This document shows positions 1-10,600 of a DNA stretch of 64,000 nt, one piece after another (the first letter of the stretch is position 1; every line of letters starts with the position of its first letter). Both the position numbers and the translations under genes were made by a program. Below the pieces are notes generated by a model. That model was not told the origin of the DNA. It saw only the letters and a program-made list of their open reading frames with translations, and made no database searches. The DNA lies in the NCBI GenBank assembly GCA_000381605.1, contig KB906756.1:248001-312000 (forward strand), written 5' to 3'. The DNA comes from Acidobacteriaceae bacterium KBS 89. Its GTDB lineage: Bacteria; Acidobacteriota; Terriglobia; Terriglobales; Acidobacteriaceae.

Positions 1-2
1 TG

Positions 3-242
3 TCAGCTTTTCCGGATTTCTATCTCCACCAGATTGCGCTTTACCACTCCGACGACGCGGTGATCGTCGAGTGCCGATTCGGAGGAACGCACAAGGGCGT
101 CTGGGCGGGGATCGAACCAACCGGAAAGCCGATGGAGGTCGAGAGTGTCTTGATCTTCGTGTTCGAGGGCGACGATCTGATTTGCGAGAAGGTGTACTTC
201 GATCACGGAACGATCCTGCGTCAGTTGGGTGTGGCTTCCTGA
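3..242 (+). CDS. SnoaL-like / ester-cyclase family protein, 5'-truncated
   Basis: Only the C-terminal 79 codons lie in the window; the reading frame is open from base 3 and ends at a TGA at 240-242. The visible part has the alternating beta-strand pattern of the SnoaL/NTF2-like fold: a region ending in GTHKGVWAGI, then KPMEVESVLIFVFEGDD, then the family-typical ending with KVYFDHGTILRQLG. Family members are small polyketide-cyclase-like or steroid-isomerase-like proteins of about 130-150 residues, usually of unknown substrate. The catalytic residues of the N-terminal half are outside the window, so no reaction can be assigned. The next gene is convergent, 18 bases away. Confidence 0.75.
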   Translation, partial: SAFPDFYLHQIALYHSDDAVIVECRFGGTHKGVWAGIEPTGKPMEVESVLIFVFEGDDLICEKVYFDHGTILRQLGVAS

Positions 243-260
243 CGCGGAATCGTTCGAGGT

Positions 261-1289
261 TTACGGCAGTTCGGTGGGGAGCTGTTCGATTTCGACGTAG
301 AGCGGCTTGTGGTTGTGAATGCGGATGCGGTGGGTTAGGAAGATGATTCCGCCTGCGAAAGTGACGGAAATGAGCATCCATGCGTGGATGGCGAGGCCGA
401 GGACAGCTGCCTGCGTGACGGAGGCGCCATGGCTGATGAGCGCGGTCTTGACTCCTAGTTCGTAAGGGCCAATTGCGCCGGGCGAGCTGGGTAGCAGGTA
501 GGAGAGATTGGCAAAGGAGGCGGCGAGCCACGGGCCGACGCGATCTACGGGTATGCCGACCAGAGCAATGGCAGAGACGAAGATCATCCCTTCGCAGGTC
601 CAGATGAGGGCGGTCTGAAAGAGAAGAAGGAGCGAACCGGTGACACCCAGGCGGCCGGTGGCGTCGAGGGCGAGGGTGATCCAGTGTTCGATCTTAGCGA
701 GTTTTGGATTCGTGGGCAGACGGAGGAAGAGGCGCTGTATGGGTGCTTGCAGACGGCGGGCCGCGACAAGGAGAAGCAGCAGGCCGATGGCGGAGATGGC
801 GAGAGAGATGTCGGCGATGAGGCGCAGGCGGGGCGTGGCGACGCGGCCAACTGTGGAGAGGAACATCAGGACAAGGACGAAGATGTCGAGGAGTTTTTCG
901 ACGATGACTGTGCTGAGGATGGTGGAGGGTGAGGCGCCGAGGTCGTTCGCGTAGGTGAAGACGCGCATGATGTCGCCGATGCGCAGGGGAAGGATATTGT
1001 TGGCGGCCAGCGAGGTCATGAGAACGCGGCCGCAGGCGAGGAAATGGTCTGGAACGGAACGCGACCCGCGAGGCATCATCTGGCTCCAGCGAACGCACCG
1101 GAGAACGCAACTGGCGACGGAGAAGCCGAGGACGCCGAGGAGCCATGCGGGATGGGCGGCATGCAGGGTGAGGATGTGGTCGAAGGAGATTCCGCGAAAG
1201 GTGTACCAGAGGAAGAAGGCGCTGATGAGAAGGCCGGGAATGGTCTTCAGAAGGTTGCGGCTGCCGGTGGCCGCGGTGGTGGTGCTCAT
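261..1289 (-). CDS. Flippase-like integral membrane protein (LPG synthase TM domain family)
   Basis: A 342-residue polytopic membrane protein with about eight hydrophobic segments, starting at ATG with the first segment around residues 15-30 (LLISAFFLWYTFRG). The conserved family signature is visible around residues 90-125: LAANNILPLRIGDIMR followed by a Thr/Ser-rich helix and VEKLLDIFVLV, as in the lysylphosphatidylglycerol synthase transmembrane (UPF0104, AglD/MprF-N-like) family. A second conserved block, SYLLPSSPGAIGPYELG, lies near residue 265. Such proteins act as flippases or as accessory proteins to membrane glycan and lipid synthesis; the C-terminal synthase domain of MprF is absent. 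It diverges from the GT-C-like membrane protein on the plus strand. Family assignment is firm; the substrate is unknown. Confidence 0.85.
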   Translation of the reverse strand: MSTTTAATGSRNLLKTIPGLLISAFFLWYTFRGISFDHILTLHAAHPAWLLGVLGFSVASCVLRCVRWSQMMPRGSRSVPDHFLACGRVLMTSLAANNILPLRIGDIMRVFTYANDLGASPSTILSTVIVEKLLDIFVLVLMFLSTVGRVATPRLRLIADISLAISAIGLLLLLVAARRLQAPIQRLFLRLPTNPKLAKIEHWITLALDATGRLGVTGSLLLLFQTALIWTCEGMIFVSAIALVGIPVDRVGPWLAASFANLSYLLPSSPGAIGPYELGVKTALISHGASVTQAAVLGLAIHAWMLISVTFAGGIIFLTHRIRIHNHKPLYVEIEQLPTELP

Positions 1290-1626
1290 GCGGGCATCCA
1301 GCCCAGGGAGATCAGCCGTGGGCGATGGGGGGGTGCACAGTAGTCAGATTGGTCCGAACGACAATGAAGCATGCAACTTCGATTGTATCTTCTGGGTTTC
1401 CAATATTGGACGGTCAACTGGAAGGATGGGCGAAGGTTAGTACGTGATTGCCGGGAAGCGGCAGTTCAGAACTCCGGTCGTAGCCTTATCTTTTCGGGGA
1501 TTTATCGTTATTGGCCCGCACGGCGCGCAACAGTCGCTGTGTTCGCGCCCGGAAGTGGGTTGTGTAAGAGACAATGTAGGAGCGGTATTCGAGTAGCAAA
1601 CATTTCGCGGCGGGGGCAATCGATAG
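1290..1626. other. Intergenic region between divergent membrane-protein genes
   Basis: The 337 bases between two divergent genes must carry both promoters. I saw no convincing sigma-70 pair, no hairpin and no conserved small reading frame here. Confidence 0.4.
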
Positions 1627-3240
1627 TTGGCCACATCGTTAGCATCACCTATCTCGTCGGAACGGCTCGGACGGGAGGAGTACCGGCGAGAACGAAGTCT
1701 GGCGGCCGTTGTGGTAACAGCGCTGACATTTTTTGCGCTGCTGGTGCATGGTTACCATCCGTACGCCGAAGACGGGGGCGTCTATCTGCCGGAGATCAAG
1801 CGGCTGCTCGATCTTGGGTTGTATCCGTACGGAGCGGAGTTTGTGGTGGGGCATCTGCAGTACTCGTTGTTTGCCCCGGCAATGGCAGGACTGGTGCGGT
1901 GGTCGCATTTCAGCCTGGAGACGGTATTGCTGCTGGTATATCTGGCAACCTCCTGGATGACACTGTTTGCAGGGTGGCTGCTGGCGGCGCGGTGCTATCA
2001 GTCACGCGAGGCACGAGGCGGAGCGGTGGCTCTGCTGGCGGTGTGGATGACCTTGCCCATCGCGGGAACGTCGCTGATGCTGATGGACCCTTATGTGACG
2101 GCGCGGAGCCTCTCGACGCCCTGTGCCCTGCTGGCGTTGGTGGGCACGTTGGATTTTCTGCTGCCTCGGTTTGAGGTCGATGAAGGGAAGATGCGACGCG
2201 GGTGGCGGGGGATGGTCCTCTGTTGCGCTGCGCTGGTGGCGGCTGCAGCGATGCATCCATTGATGGCCTCGTACGCGCTTGCGTCGGTGTTGCTGCTGGC
2301 CGCGATTTTGTCTTCAAGTCGTTTGGTACGAGTGTGGACCACTATGGGGCTTGGGTTCACGGGGCTGGCGATGGCGGCCGGGTTGCAGCTGTCGACGCCG
2401 CCGGAGAGCGAGGTCTACCAGAGGGTTGTCCTGACGAGGGATTACTGGTTTTTGAGCCAGTGGCATTGGTATGAGTGGATTGGACTTATTGCGCCGATGT
2501 TGATCCTGTCAGGTGTTGCGATGGCTAAGCGAAGAGACGGCGATGCGGCGCGAGTAGGGCTGGCACGCATGGCTGTCGCGGTTGGGACGATTGCCCTGGC
2601 AGTCGCGATATTGTTTGCGCGGGCGGGAATGGCGACGCATCTGGTAGCGCGGATGCAACCGCTGCGGACCTTTCAACTGGTGTACGTCTTGATGATTCTT
2701 GGGCTCGGTGCGGCTTTGGGAGAGCGATTGCTGCAACGGAGGCGAATGCGCTGGGTTGTTGCGTTTGCGCTGCTGGCGAGTGTGATGGTTGGGGCGGAAC
2801 GAAGAACGTTTCCCGCTTCGAAGCATCTTGAGGTGCCGCACGCTCTGCCTGGGGAAACACTGACAGCGCGGGGAAACCAGTTTGAAGAGGCTTTTCGATG
2901 GATCAGCAGGAACACGCCAAGGGACGCCATCTTTGCTATGGACGCGCAATACATTACGAAGCCGGGAGAGGATGCGCAGGGCTTCCGTGCGATTGCCGAG
3001 CGGAGTGTTCTACCGGATTATTCGAAGGACGGTGGGGTAGTGACCAATGAGCCCGAGTTGGCGACGACATGGATGCAGGGACAGGTGGCACAGGCGCAGC
3101 TTGATACAAAGTCAGATGGGGAGCGGCTCCAAGCATTGAAGCCACTCGGCGTGACATGGGTGGTCTTGGAGAGGCAAGCTGGTACGAGCTTCGTGTGCGA
3201 GTTCGCGAACGAGGCGGTGAAGGTTTGCCGCCTGCCCTGA
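1627..3240 (+). CDS. Polytopic membrane protein, probable GT-C-type glycosyltransferase or relative
   Basis: A 537-residue protein with roughly ten transmembrane segments between residues 25 and 395 and a C-terminal periplasmic-type domain. An early extracytoplasmic loop contains HPYAEDGGVYLPEIKRLLD, placed like the acidic first loop of GT-C glycosyltransferases. The C-terminal part has WISRNTPRDAIFAMD and a later AERS/Tyr-Ser-Lys-Asp segment, a pattern seen in membrane proteins related to oligosaccharyl and mannosyl transferases. The apparent start is a TTG without a clear ribosome-binding site and no ATG follows before the first membrane helix, so the N-terminus is uncertain. I do not recognise a named family; the GT-C idea is inference from topology. 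It is divergent from the flippase-like gene, so a shared envelope-glycan role is possible. Confidence 0.65.
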   Translation: MATSLASPISSERLGREEYRRERSLAAVVVTALTFFALLVHGYHPYAEDGGVYLPEIKRLLDLGLYPYGAEFVVGHLQYSLFAPAMAGLVRWSHFSLETVLLLVYLATSWMTLFAGWLLAARCYQSREARGGAVALLAVWMTLPIAGTSLMLMDPYVTARSLSTPCALLALVGTLDFLLPRFEVDEGKMRRGWRGMVLCCAALVAAAAMHPLMASYALASVLLLAAILSSSRLVRVWTTMGLGFTGLAMAAGLQLSTPPESEVYQRVVLTRDYWFLSQWHWYEWIGLIAPMLILSGVAMAKRRDGDAARVGLARMAVAVGTIALAVAILFARAGMATHLVARMQPLRTFQLVYVLMILGLGAALGERLLQRRRMRWVVAFALLASVMVGAERRTFPASKHLEVPHALPGETLTARGNQFEEAFRWISRNTPRDAIFAMDAQYITKPGEDAQGFRAIAERSVLPDYSKDGGVVTNEPELATTWMQGQVAQAQLDTKSDGERLQALKPLGVTWVVLERQAGTSFVCEFANEAVKVCRLP

Positions 3241-3264
3241 ACTGAAAGGCAGACGGCGTTGATG

Positions 3265-5283
3265 TCAGTTCCCTGCCGGAGTTGCCTTTGCGGTGGTGAG
3301 GACGACGGTCTCCTGGTCCTTGTTCTCCATCTTGGAATAAAAGGTTCGGAAGTTGGCGTATTGGGGCGGGTAAAAGAGTATCTCACCAAGAATGTAATTA
3401 CGGCGAACTGTGAAGCTGTCGGCTGCGGACTCGGATACCAGGGTGTAGGATATCGCCTTTTCGTAGGCGGTCTTATCGGTGGGGGGCAGCGACTCTATGG
3501 AAAGCGTCTTTGGGAAGTGAATGCGAACAGCGTCCTGCACCATCTGGGGATACTCGAAGTAGACGGGAATGTCGCGCTTCTCGTGGGGGAAGGAGGGCTT
3601 GGCATTGGACTCGAAGATATCGCCGGGAAGGAGAACGCGTTTGCCAGTCGAGGAGCCAAGGGTTCCTTTCACTTCGATATTGGCGGCGAGAGGCTGCTCG
3701 TAGTCTTCCAGCTTGGCTATGGATGCGACTTTGAGCTCGATACCGGCGGGCATAAGGTGCTCGACGCTGGTACGAATCTCACGATCGAGGCTGGCGGAGT
3801 CTCCTTCGAGGTAGCGTAAGCGCCACCGGATGGCGGGGTCGCCCATATAGGTCATGGTGATGGTGCCGGTAACTTCGCCTTGTTGGTTGAGGGTAAGGTT
3901 GGCGACCCGCTGAACGCGAGAGAAGGTATAGGGCTCGCCGGGAGCGTTGAAGTAACCGCTGCCTGCATCGACCTGGCGAATCCCGGATGCAAGGGTGTGT
4001 TTCCATGCGAGGTGTCCGAAGGGACAGAAGCGGGTGCCGGGGTCGAAGTACAGGTCTTTCCCATCGACGTTGACGATGGCGATGACATCGTCGAGCTGGG
4101 AAAGGGTGAGATAGCTTTTAATGAACAAATTGCGATCACGGTTGGTGACGATTCCGACGTATGCCTTGAGTCCGACGGCGCGGGCCATGGCAACGAAGAG
4201 TGCCGTGAGCTGGTCGTCGCTACCACGCTTGCGCGTCCAGATGTCGTCAGTGTTGTGAACCTCTTTGAAGCCCTGCGCCTTTTCCTCCGCGGTGGAGTGC
4301 TGGCGGGTATAGCGGGTGTTCTCCAGCTTCATGACTGCGGCGTAGAGCTTGCGCAGCTTCTGATCGGGTGTGTCGGTTGGAAGGACGAGATCCTTGACGG
4401 CAGCAGTGACAGCGGAACCGGGGCCGATGAACTTGTCCTGAGTTTTTGCCCAATACTTGCCTTCGTTCTTCCAGAACTCATCTTCGGTACGATAGCCTGC
4501 GTAGTAAAAGAGAACACGGTAGGTAAAGCTGGTGATCGGCGGCATGAATTCTTCCTCTGGTGCGGGAGGAATGTCATGCACGTTGAGTTCGATGAGGGAT
4601 TGATCTGTGCCCACGAGTTGCGTCTGGGTGACCGCTGCGCCTTGTGGAAGAACTGAGGCCCAGGCGATGAAGCTTTTGGTCTGGCCGCGCTCGCCCGTAA
4701 GAATGATGTTGCCGTTGAGGTTGATCGGCTTCCAAAGATAATGGCTCTTGCGTGTCCAAAGGTCGGTCTGAATGTACCAATCCGGGGACTTATAACGGTT
4801 GTCACTGTAGCGGAGTTTGTAGCGGTATTCAAGGATGCTGCCAACTTCGACATCAGGAAGGGTGAAGACTTTCGACATGACCTTGATGCCCTGAGTCTTT
4901 TCGACGAGCTTCTCGTAGGGTTTTCCGGTGAACGGAATGATGGTACCGTCGGAATGAATGGTGCGCCCCTGGATGTCTTCTACCGTAAAGCCGCCTCCGT
5001 CAGTCACTTTGGCATAGCTAAGTTCGACGTTGCTGTATTCCTTGCCGCGCTCGGTGAGGACCTTGATACGGGTGTAGATGCTGAACATGTGGAGCTTGTC
5101 GTCGGTGGTCTCTTCGCGAAAGAGATAGACGGCGGGGGCCCCGGGGACCTCGGGCTGCGATGTCATCGATAGCTCTTCGGGAGTGGGGACAGTCCACTGC
5201 TGCGCGAGAGCAGGTGCGGAGGAGAGAGAGACCAGGGTAGAAAACAGAGCGAGGCGGAGGATACAAGGGCCTGAGATATTCAT
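3265..5283 (-). CDS. DUF3857 / transglutaminase-like protein, catalytic Cys and His replaced
   Basis: A 672-residue exported protein with a Sec signal peptide (residues 1-27, ending APALAQ). A DUF3857 beta-rich domain spans about residues 50-260, followed by a transglutaminase-like core (300-430) and a C-terminal beta domain. In the core the nucleophile position reads RKRGSDDQL with Ser355 where Cys is expected (codon at 4219-4221 is AGC). The His position is Asp399 (LDDVIAIV), while the Asp is kept (Asp414, LYFDPG). The domain is therefore probably non-catalytic and may bind peptide or partner. Its upstream neighbour is a full-length relative with an intact triad. A hairpin at 5318-5334 lies between the two genes. 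Function of DUF3857 proteins is not established. Confidence 0.85.
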   Translation of the reverse strand: MNISGPCILRLALFSTLVSLSSAPALAQQWTVPTPEELSMTSQPEVPGAPAVYLFREETTDDKLHMFSIYTRIKVLTERGKEYSNVELSYAKVTDGGGFTVEDIQGRTIHSDGTIIPFTGKPYEKLVEKTQGIKVMSKVFTLPDVEVGSILEYRYKLRYSDNRYKSPDWYIQTDLWTRKSHYLWKPINLNGNIILTGERGQTKSFIAWASVLPQGAAVTQTQLVGTDQSLIELNVHDIPPAPEEEFMPPITSFTYRVLFYYAGYRTEDEFWKNEGKYWAKTQDKFIGPGSAVTAAVKDLVLPTDTPDQKLRKLYAAVMKLENTRYTRQHSTAEEKAQGFKEVHNTDDIWTRKRGSDDQLTALFVAMARAVGLKAYVGIVTNRDRNLFIKSYLTLSQLDDVIAIVNVDGKDLYFDPGTRFCPFGHLAWKHTLASGIRQVDAGSGYFNAPGEPYTFSRVQRVANLTLNQQGEVTGTITMTYMGDPAIRWRLRYLEGDSASLDREIRTSVEHLMPAGIELKVASIAKLEDYEQPLAANIEVKGTLGSSTGKRVLLPGDIFESNAKPSFPHEKRDIPVYFEYPQMVQDAVRIHFPKTLSIESLPPTDKTAYEKAISYTLVSESAADSFTVRRNYILGEILFYPPQYANFRTFYSKMENKDQETVVLTTAKATPAGN

Positions 5284-5317
5284 TATTTTTTTTCGTTCCT
5301 TTTGCTACGTCGTAAGT

Positions 5318-5334
5318 GAGAGGCCTTTCCTCTC
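5318..5334. repeat. Short stem-loop between the two DUF3857 genes
   Basis: GAGAGG and CCTCTC form a perfect 6-bp stem with a 5-base loop in the 100-base gap between the paralogues. It lies 35 bases before the start of the downstream gene and has no T-run on the minus strand, so it is more likely an mRNA processing or stability element than a terminator. Confidence 0.35.
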
Positions 5335-5383
5335 AACGGCTATTTTTGTGAAGCGCTTTCGATATTTCTTCTCGGAGATTTTT

Positions 5384-7390
5384 TTATTGCTTTTTGAGGA
5401 CGGCGTTGCCTTCTTCGTCGGCAGCAATGATGCTCGAGAGCTTCTGGACGTCGGGGTAGCGGTCGGGTGGAAGGGTGACCTCGCGTACGGTGTAGGTGCG
5501 GGTGTAGTGGAGGACGTTGTCTTTGACGGTGCTGGAGCTTTCGTAGGAGGCAAAGCCGAGGTCGAGCTTGATTGGATCGGGCATCTCATCGACTGCATAG
5601 CCGGCAGGTAACTCGATGGTGTAGTCGTCGTGTTCCTGCATCGTCTCGTCGAGGTTGATTGGTACGTCCTGGCGTTTTTTGTGGTCGGTATACAGATTTT
5701 CGCTGCCAAGAACACGGGGACGGATCATGAGCAGAGGACCCATGGACTTGCCGAAACGGTTGGCTGCCAGAGCGTACGAGGTTGTGAGGTCTTTGTTCAG
5801 GGCTTCGGCGTTTTCGACCTTGAAGTCGGAGACTGTAAAGCTGGTGAAGTCCTGTCCGAGCACACGGTCGAGGAACTGGGTCTGTTCTTTGGCGTCGGCC
5901 GTGGTGTAGAGGCTGCGACGCCTTTCCGATAGGTCGCCGAAGCGTTTCTCGGTGACGGTACCCTTGAGGGTTCCGTCGGGCTGCAGCTGGAAGGTGGCGG
6001 TGCGGCGGATGGTATTGAGGTCGGGCGGAAGGACCGGGAACTGGATGACCTGGCTGTCGTTGCCCTCCATCAATACGCCGTAGCCACCCTGGAGGTTGTG
6101 CTCGAGTTGGCCGAAGGCCGTCTTCTCCCAGGTGGGATCGAAGATGAGGTATTGGCGACCGGTCTTCGAGGTGACGACGCTGCGAAGTTTGGGGGAGCTG
6201 TAGCCTTTGGGAATTTCGATGGCCGCAATCATATGGTCGCCGACGATCGAAGGCGCATCCGGGTCGACGACGCCGCGACGATGGTCGACCATAACCAAAG
6301 CACCGTGGATGCCAACGGTTGAGAGCATGGCGGTGAGTAGAGTTGCCTTGTCTTTGCAGTCGCCGTAGCGATTGCGGAAGATGTCGCCGGCGAAGTGTGG
6401 CTGATACCCGCCGATGCCCATCTCGATGACGAAGTAGCGAACCTGCTTCTGAACGAACTCTGCGATGGCCTCGGTCTTATCGTAGAAGTCTGTTTTCCCG
6501 GCGGCTAGTTCGTTGGCTTTGACAGCGATCTCCGGGGTGGCAACGAGACGGTCCTTCGAGATGGACTGATACCACTGGCCGATGCTTTGCCAGGTACCTT
6601 CTGTGGGCGCCGGAATACTGGGGCCGGCGTAGTGCACGGTCATGCGTCCCTGGAGAGAAAACGCCGAGGGGCGCAACGTGACGTGATCAAGGTCGATGGG
6701 GGGCGTGTCTTTCAAATCCCAGCGCCAGCGTTGATGCTCGAGATCAGTAGCGGCAACCTTCTTGCTGTGGGCCCAGACAGTTCCGTGAGTGAAGCCGGGT
6801 GGAAGTTCGAGAGTGAAGCTCTGGTTGAGCCGAGGAAGATCGCTCTGGAAGAACCAGGTTTTCTCTGTCAGGTAAGGGTGGCTGCGCTGGTCGAACTCGT
6901 ACGCGACGATGCCGCCGGGATCGCGGCCGGGAGGGTTCGCTGCTCTGACTTTGATGTCTTCGAAGAGGTTGCCCTGGCCGGGATAACCGTACTCGGCCAT
7001 CTCGTTGTCCTTGACGGCGTATTCGTGTCCGTCCGGCCCGATGCTCCAGACGTGCATGGAAAGGATCTTGGTGTCTTTGTCGAAGGGCACTGCGACGATG
7101 CCTTCTTCCCTTCCATGGGGCCGAAGAATCTTGGTGACGCGCCGGTAGTGTTCAACAGCGGTGCCATCAGGGGCGACGGTGTAGGTCGTGTCTTCTAGCA
7201 GGACGACGGCGTTGGTCTCGGGTGAGTACTCAGGATGTTTCTGCTGGGCGGCGGTCCGCACCCAATCGGGAACGCTGTCCGGCTTGGACGCGAATGCCGG
7301 GAGCGCAAGACAGAGGAGGACAACCAAGACTGAAGAGTACATAGTAGGTTTGCGTAATTGCTCAGTTCGCGGTACTGCTCGTTCGATCAT
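5384..7390 (-). CDS. DUF3857 domain transglutaminase-like protein, intact catalytic triad
   Basis: A 668-residue exported protein. DUF3857 occupies about residues 50-270. The transglutaminase core follows with Cys345 (RYGDCKDKATLL), His386 (VGDHMIAAI) and Asp418 (YLIFDPTWE), the papain-like triad in the right order and spacing. A C-terminal DUF3858-like beta domain completes the protein. The first ATG (7390) has an AAGGG about 7 bases upstream but puts 16 residues before the hydrophobic signal segment; ATG at 7342 would give a cleaner signal peptide (YSSVLVVLLCLALPAFA) but lacks a ribosome-binding site. A sigma-70-like promoter lies at 7456-7484. The gene is followed by a paralogue with a broken triad. 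Substrate is unknown; a periplasmic peptidase, amidase or transglutaminase activity is possible. Confidence 0.87.
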   Translation of the reverse strand: MIERAVPRTEQLRKPTMYSSVLVVLLCLALPAFASKPDSVPDWVRTAAQQKHPEYSPETNAVVLLEDTTYTVAPDGTAVEHYRRVTKILRPHGREEGIVAVPFDKDTKILSMHVWSIGPDGHEYAVKDNEMAEYGYPGQGNLFEDIKVRAANPPGRDPGGIVAYEFDQRSHPYLTEKTWFFQSDLPRLNQSFTLELPPGFTHGTVWAHSKKVAATDLEHQRWRWDLKDTPPIDLDHVTLRPSAFSLQGRMTVHYAGPSIPAPTEGTWQSIGQWYQSISKDRLVATPEIAVKANELAAGKTDFYDKTEAIAEFVQKQVRYFVIEMGIGGYQPHFAGDIFRNRYGDCKDKATLLTAMLSTVGIHGALVMVDHRRGVVDPDAPSIVGDHMIAAIEIPKGYSSPKLRSVVTSKTGRQYLIFDPTWEKTAFGQLEHNLQGGYGVLMEGNDSQVIQFPVLPPDLNTIRRTATFQLQPDGTLKGTVTEKRFGDLSERRRSLYTTADAKEQTQFLDRVLGQDFTSFTVSDFKVENAEALNKDLTTSYALAANRFGKSMGPLLMIRPRVLGSENLYTDHKKRQDVPINLDETMQEHDDYTIELPAGYAVDEMPDPIKLDLGFASYESSSTVKDNVLHYTRTYTVREVTLPPDRYPDVQKLSSIIAADEEGNAVLKKQ

Positions 7391-7455
7391 TTGGCCCTTG
7401 ATACACCGCCCCTTTTAGCTTGTTGTTCTATCGCCTTGGGTTGGGGTACCGCCAA

Positions 7456-7484
7456 GTTATACGTGGCAGAGAGACTCAATTCAA
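7456..7484 (-). promoter_or_regulatory. Sigma-70-like promoter for the DUF3857 gene pair
   Basis: On the minus strand TTGAAT (7479-7484) is followed after exactly 17 bases by TATAAC (7456-7461), giving a transcript that starts about 60 bases before the ATG at 7390. It implies that the DUF3857 pair is transcribed separately from bcsAB. Prediction by eye only. Confidence 0.5.
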
Positions 7485-7635
7485 GAAAATTCATGGGGTG
7501 GAAGAGTCCCCCATTCGGGTGATTCTTTTTCACACAAAGTTTGCCTTTTGCGGGTAGGTGAGGAGTTACGCGCATGGCAACCAACGGCGGCGAACGCGGG
7601 GCATCCGATAAGTAACAGGTTGGTGAGATGTGAGG

Positions 7636-10600
7636 TTAGCTATCGTTGCCTTGCAGCCGTGAACGCGCTTTCCTGCGCAGAATGGACCGCATGAGGAGCG
7701 CCATCAGAAAGCACAGAGCGAGGATGATGATGACCATCAGCCACTGGTAGTTCTGGAAGAGCATGTTCAGCTGAAGCCATAGCGAGAGAGAGCCGACGTG
7801 GTAGGCATCGTTGCCAATACGGTAGGAGGTGAAATGCGAACCATGGAGAACACTGACCGACTGGGAGATGTCTGACGATTGCGACGTTTTGAGGAAGGCG
7901 GAGAGAAAGGTGGAGATGACATTCCTGTCGCGCAGAGCGATGACGACGACTGAACGATTGGATCCACCGGGCCATTCGATACCTTCGATGAGGGCGTCGG
8001 GCAGGCCACCAGCGGTTTCGAGTTGACCGGGTTGCACGCGGTCGGAGCTTCGCACCTTCCACCAGGCATGCTGAAGCTGCGCGAAGAAGCCCTGCGTGTC
8101 CTGAATGTGCAGGCCGCTGCCATCGACGCCAACCGGCAGCGAGGGGTTCAATCGGCGAATGGCGGGTTGATCGTCGACTGTGCCGAGGACGAGATAGTCC
8201 TTGCGACGATCTGATTTCATGCCGTCGGCGTTAGTGATGGAGATGTTGATGACGGGATAGCCTGTCTGTGCGCCGAAGTGGCCCATCAAGGTGAGGTAGG
8301 TTTCGATCTCTTCGGCGGAAGGGGTTTCGGGCAATACAACTGCGGTATCGGAGAGGTCGGCCATGCGCGTGAAAGGGTATCCTGCGTTGGCGAAGATCTC
8401 GAGGTTAGGCAGGGCCGCCCAATGGGGAATGCCTTGAATGTCGAGGTAGGAGTCTTTGAGGACCGCACCCTTCAGGTCAGAGGGAGCGGTATCCTGGCAG
8501 TCGTCTTTTCTTGCAAGCAGGAAGAGGAAGCGCATCAACAAGGAGTTCGAAAAGGGACGGAGGTCCGACACAGGGAGCGGCACGATGGTTTCGAATGGGG
8601 CTGAGGTTTTGTCTGTGTGCGGCAGTTGCGTCGAACTGGCATAGGAGCCATTCAGGATGACTTTCAACGTGGTGTCGTTCGAGAGGGGCGCGCCGTTGTA
8701 GCGATAGCCCAAATGAAAGCCGAGGTTTCGCTGAGCGCCATAGTAGAGATCGGGCGGAAGGCGCAGATAGATTGCGACCGGGGCGGCACCATCCGTCTCG
8801 AAGATGCCCGGGCCGGCGATGTCTCCGATGTGCGTGGCCTTGTCGGTACTGAGCCAACGCGGCGCGTCGTCGGGCTGACGCGAGGCGGGAATCTTGAGCA
8901 AAGAGATGCGGACCGTGGGGCCATCGAGGAGGTCGCGCTGCAAGGTAAATGCTAACGCTGCAGTAAGTACGTCGTCGGCTGAGTCGCCGGTGAGGAGGAG
9001 GAGCTTCGAGTAGGGGTCGGCGGGGTTTGACCGCATGGCGATGGCCGGGCCGGAGATCGAGGTCATCTCGAGTGACGCTGGAAGTGCGGCGCCGTTCTCG
9101 CCGATGACGATTGCGTTGCCCTGAGGAATGGCGCCAACAACTACGGGGAAGCGTATGGGGCGTGAGTCCGCGAGCATGCCAAACCAGGAGGCGACGATTC
9201 CGGCAGCCTGCAGGGCTTTGGGAGAGGGCTGGCTCAGGAAGACGATCGGGACAGAGGGGCGGAAATCGATTTTAGGGTCGTAGAAGAGCGCGGGCAGGAG
9301 TTTGAGATCGTCACGCAGCTGAATCAACGAGCCTGTGAACTCGATGGTTGACGTGTTGTCGACGTGGCTCCAAAGCGTGGAGTTGGATGGGTCCTCGCAC
9401 TTCATGGCGTAGTGGCCGACAAACTCGAAGGTGAGTTCATTTTGCTGCGTGAGCAGTTCGGCGGGAAGCGTGAGAGTCGTCTCCAGCAGGGAGTTGTTTT
9501 CGGAACGAATGCTGGTTACCGGCTGGGCGGTGTTCGGCGGAATGGGCGCCACAGGTGGCGTGGTGACGGGAATGGTCGCGAAGAGCGTTCCGTTGAGGCT
9601 CACCTTGAGATGACTGATCGACGGCAGAAGGCCCGGGGAAAAGTGGTAACGGAGTTGCATCGTCGCGGTTTTGACGAGTTGAGTGCGTGGGAGTGAGAGG
9701 CGAACGGTGTTGGTGGCATCGACGCCGTGAAGAACGATGGTGTCGTTTACGCCGAGATCGGCGAGGGTGAGGACCTTGTCGAAGGTGCCCGGTACGTTTT
9801 CATCCGTGAGAACCTGCGCGGACAGCGTGCCTGCTCCAAACAAGATTGCGAGGGTAACGACCGGTACGATACTGGTGGCGAGTTTTCCCTTAGGGGGATT
9901 TTTCGGCTTCATCCAAGCTTTCACGGTTTGGTCGAAGCCGTGGAACGAAAGTTTGACGATTCGGGCGAGGCTGATCAGGGGCTTGTCAGTCTCCCGGGTC
10001 TCCCCCCAGCCGAGCCATGTGTCGGCGCGGGAGTAAAGCACCATCGCGAGGGCTTCTTCCTCGGGGATTGTGAGTGGATCGAATTGCGCTCGCAGCAAGT
10101 TGCCGCTGATTCCTACGAGTGTGGCTGGCAGTGTTGCGTTTCCGTCGAGGACCGGCAAGGTGAACTTCACGGCATCGCCCACCTTCGCGATGAAGTCGCG
10201 CTCCATTCGAACCATGAGGCCACCGCTGGAGACGTCAGCAGTGACGCCTCGAACAACTGACCCGTCGGCCAACTGAACGTCGGCGGGAACGGTCATCGCG
10301 ACGCGAACGGCCTGCCGCCGCTGGCGACTCTCCCATGCAACGGAGGTAGCGACACCGAGGATGACCATGTTGAAGCAGGTCCACAGGAGGTTCATCACGA
10401 TTGTGCCGACGTGGTTGCCGTCGTACATCCCAGCGAGCAGGTTGAGAGGAAAGCTGCGGCCTGCGCCTGGGAACTGAAAGAGTCTTGGAAGGGCGCAGAG
10501 AATACCGAGGCCGTTCATCGCAACCATCAGGAGGAAGGGCTGGGCGATACGCTTGTCGAAGAATTTGTGGTTTACGACGCCGCCCTTGGCGGTCACGTCG

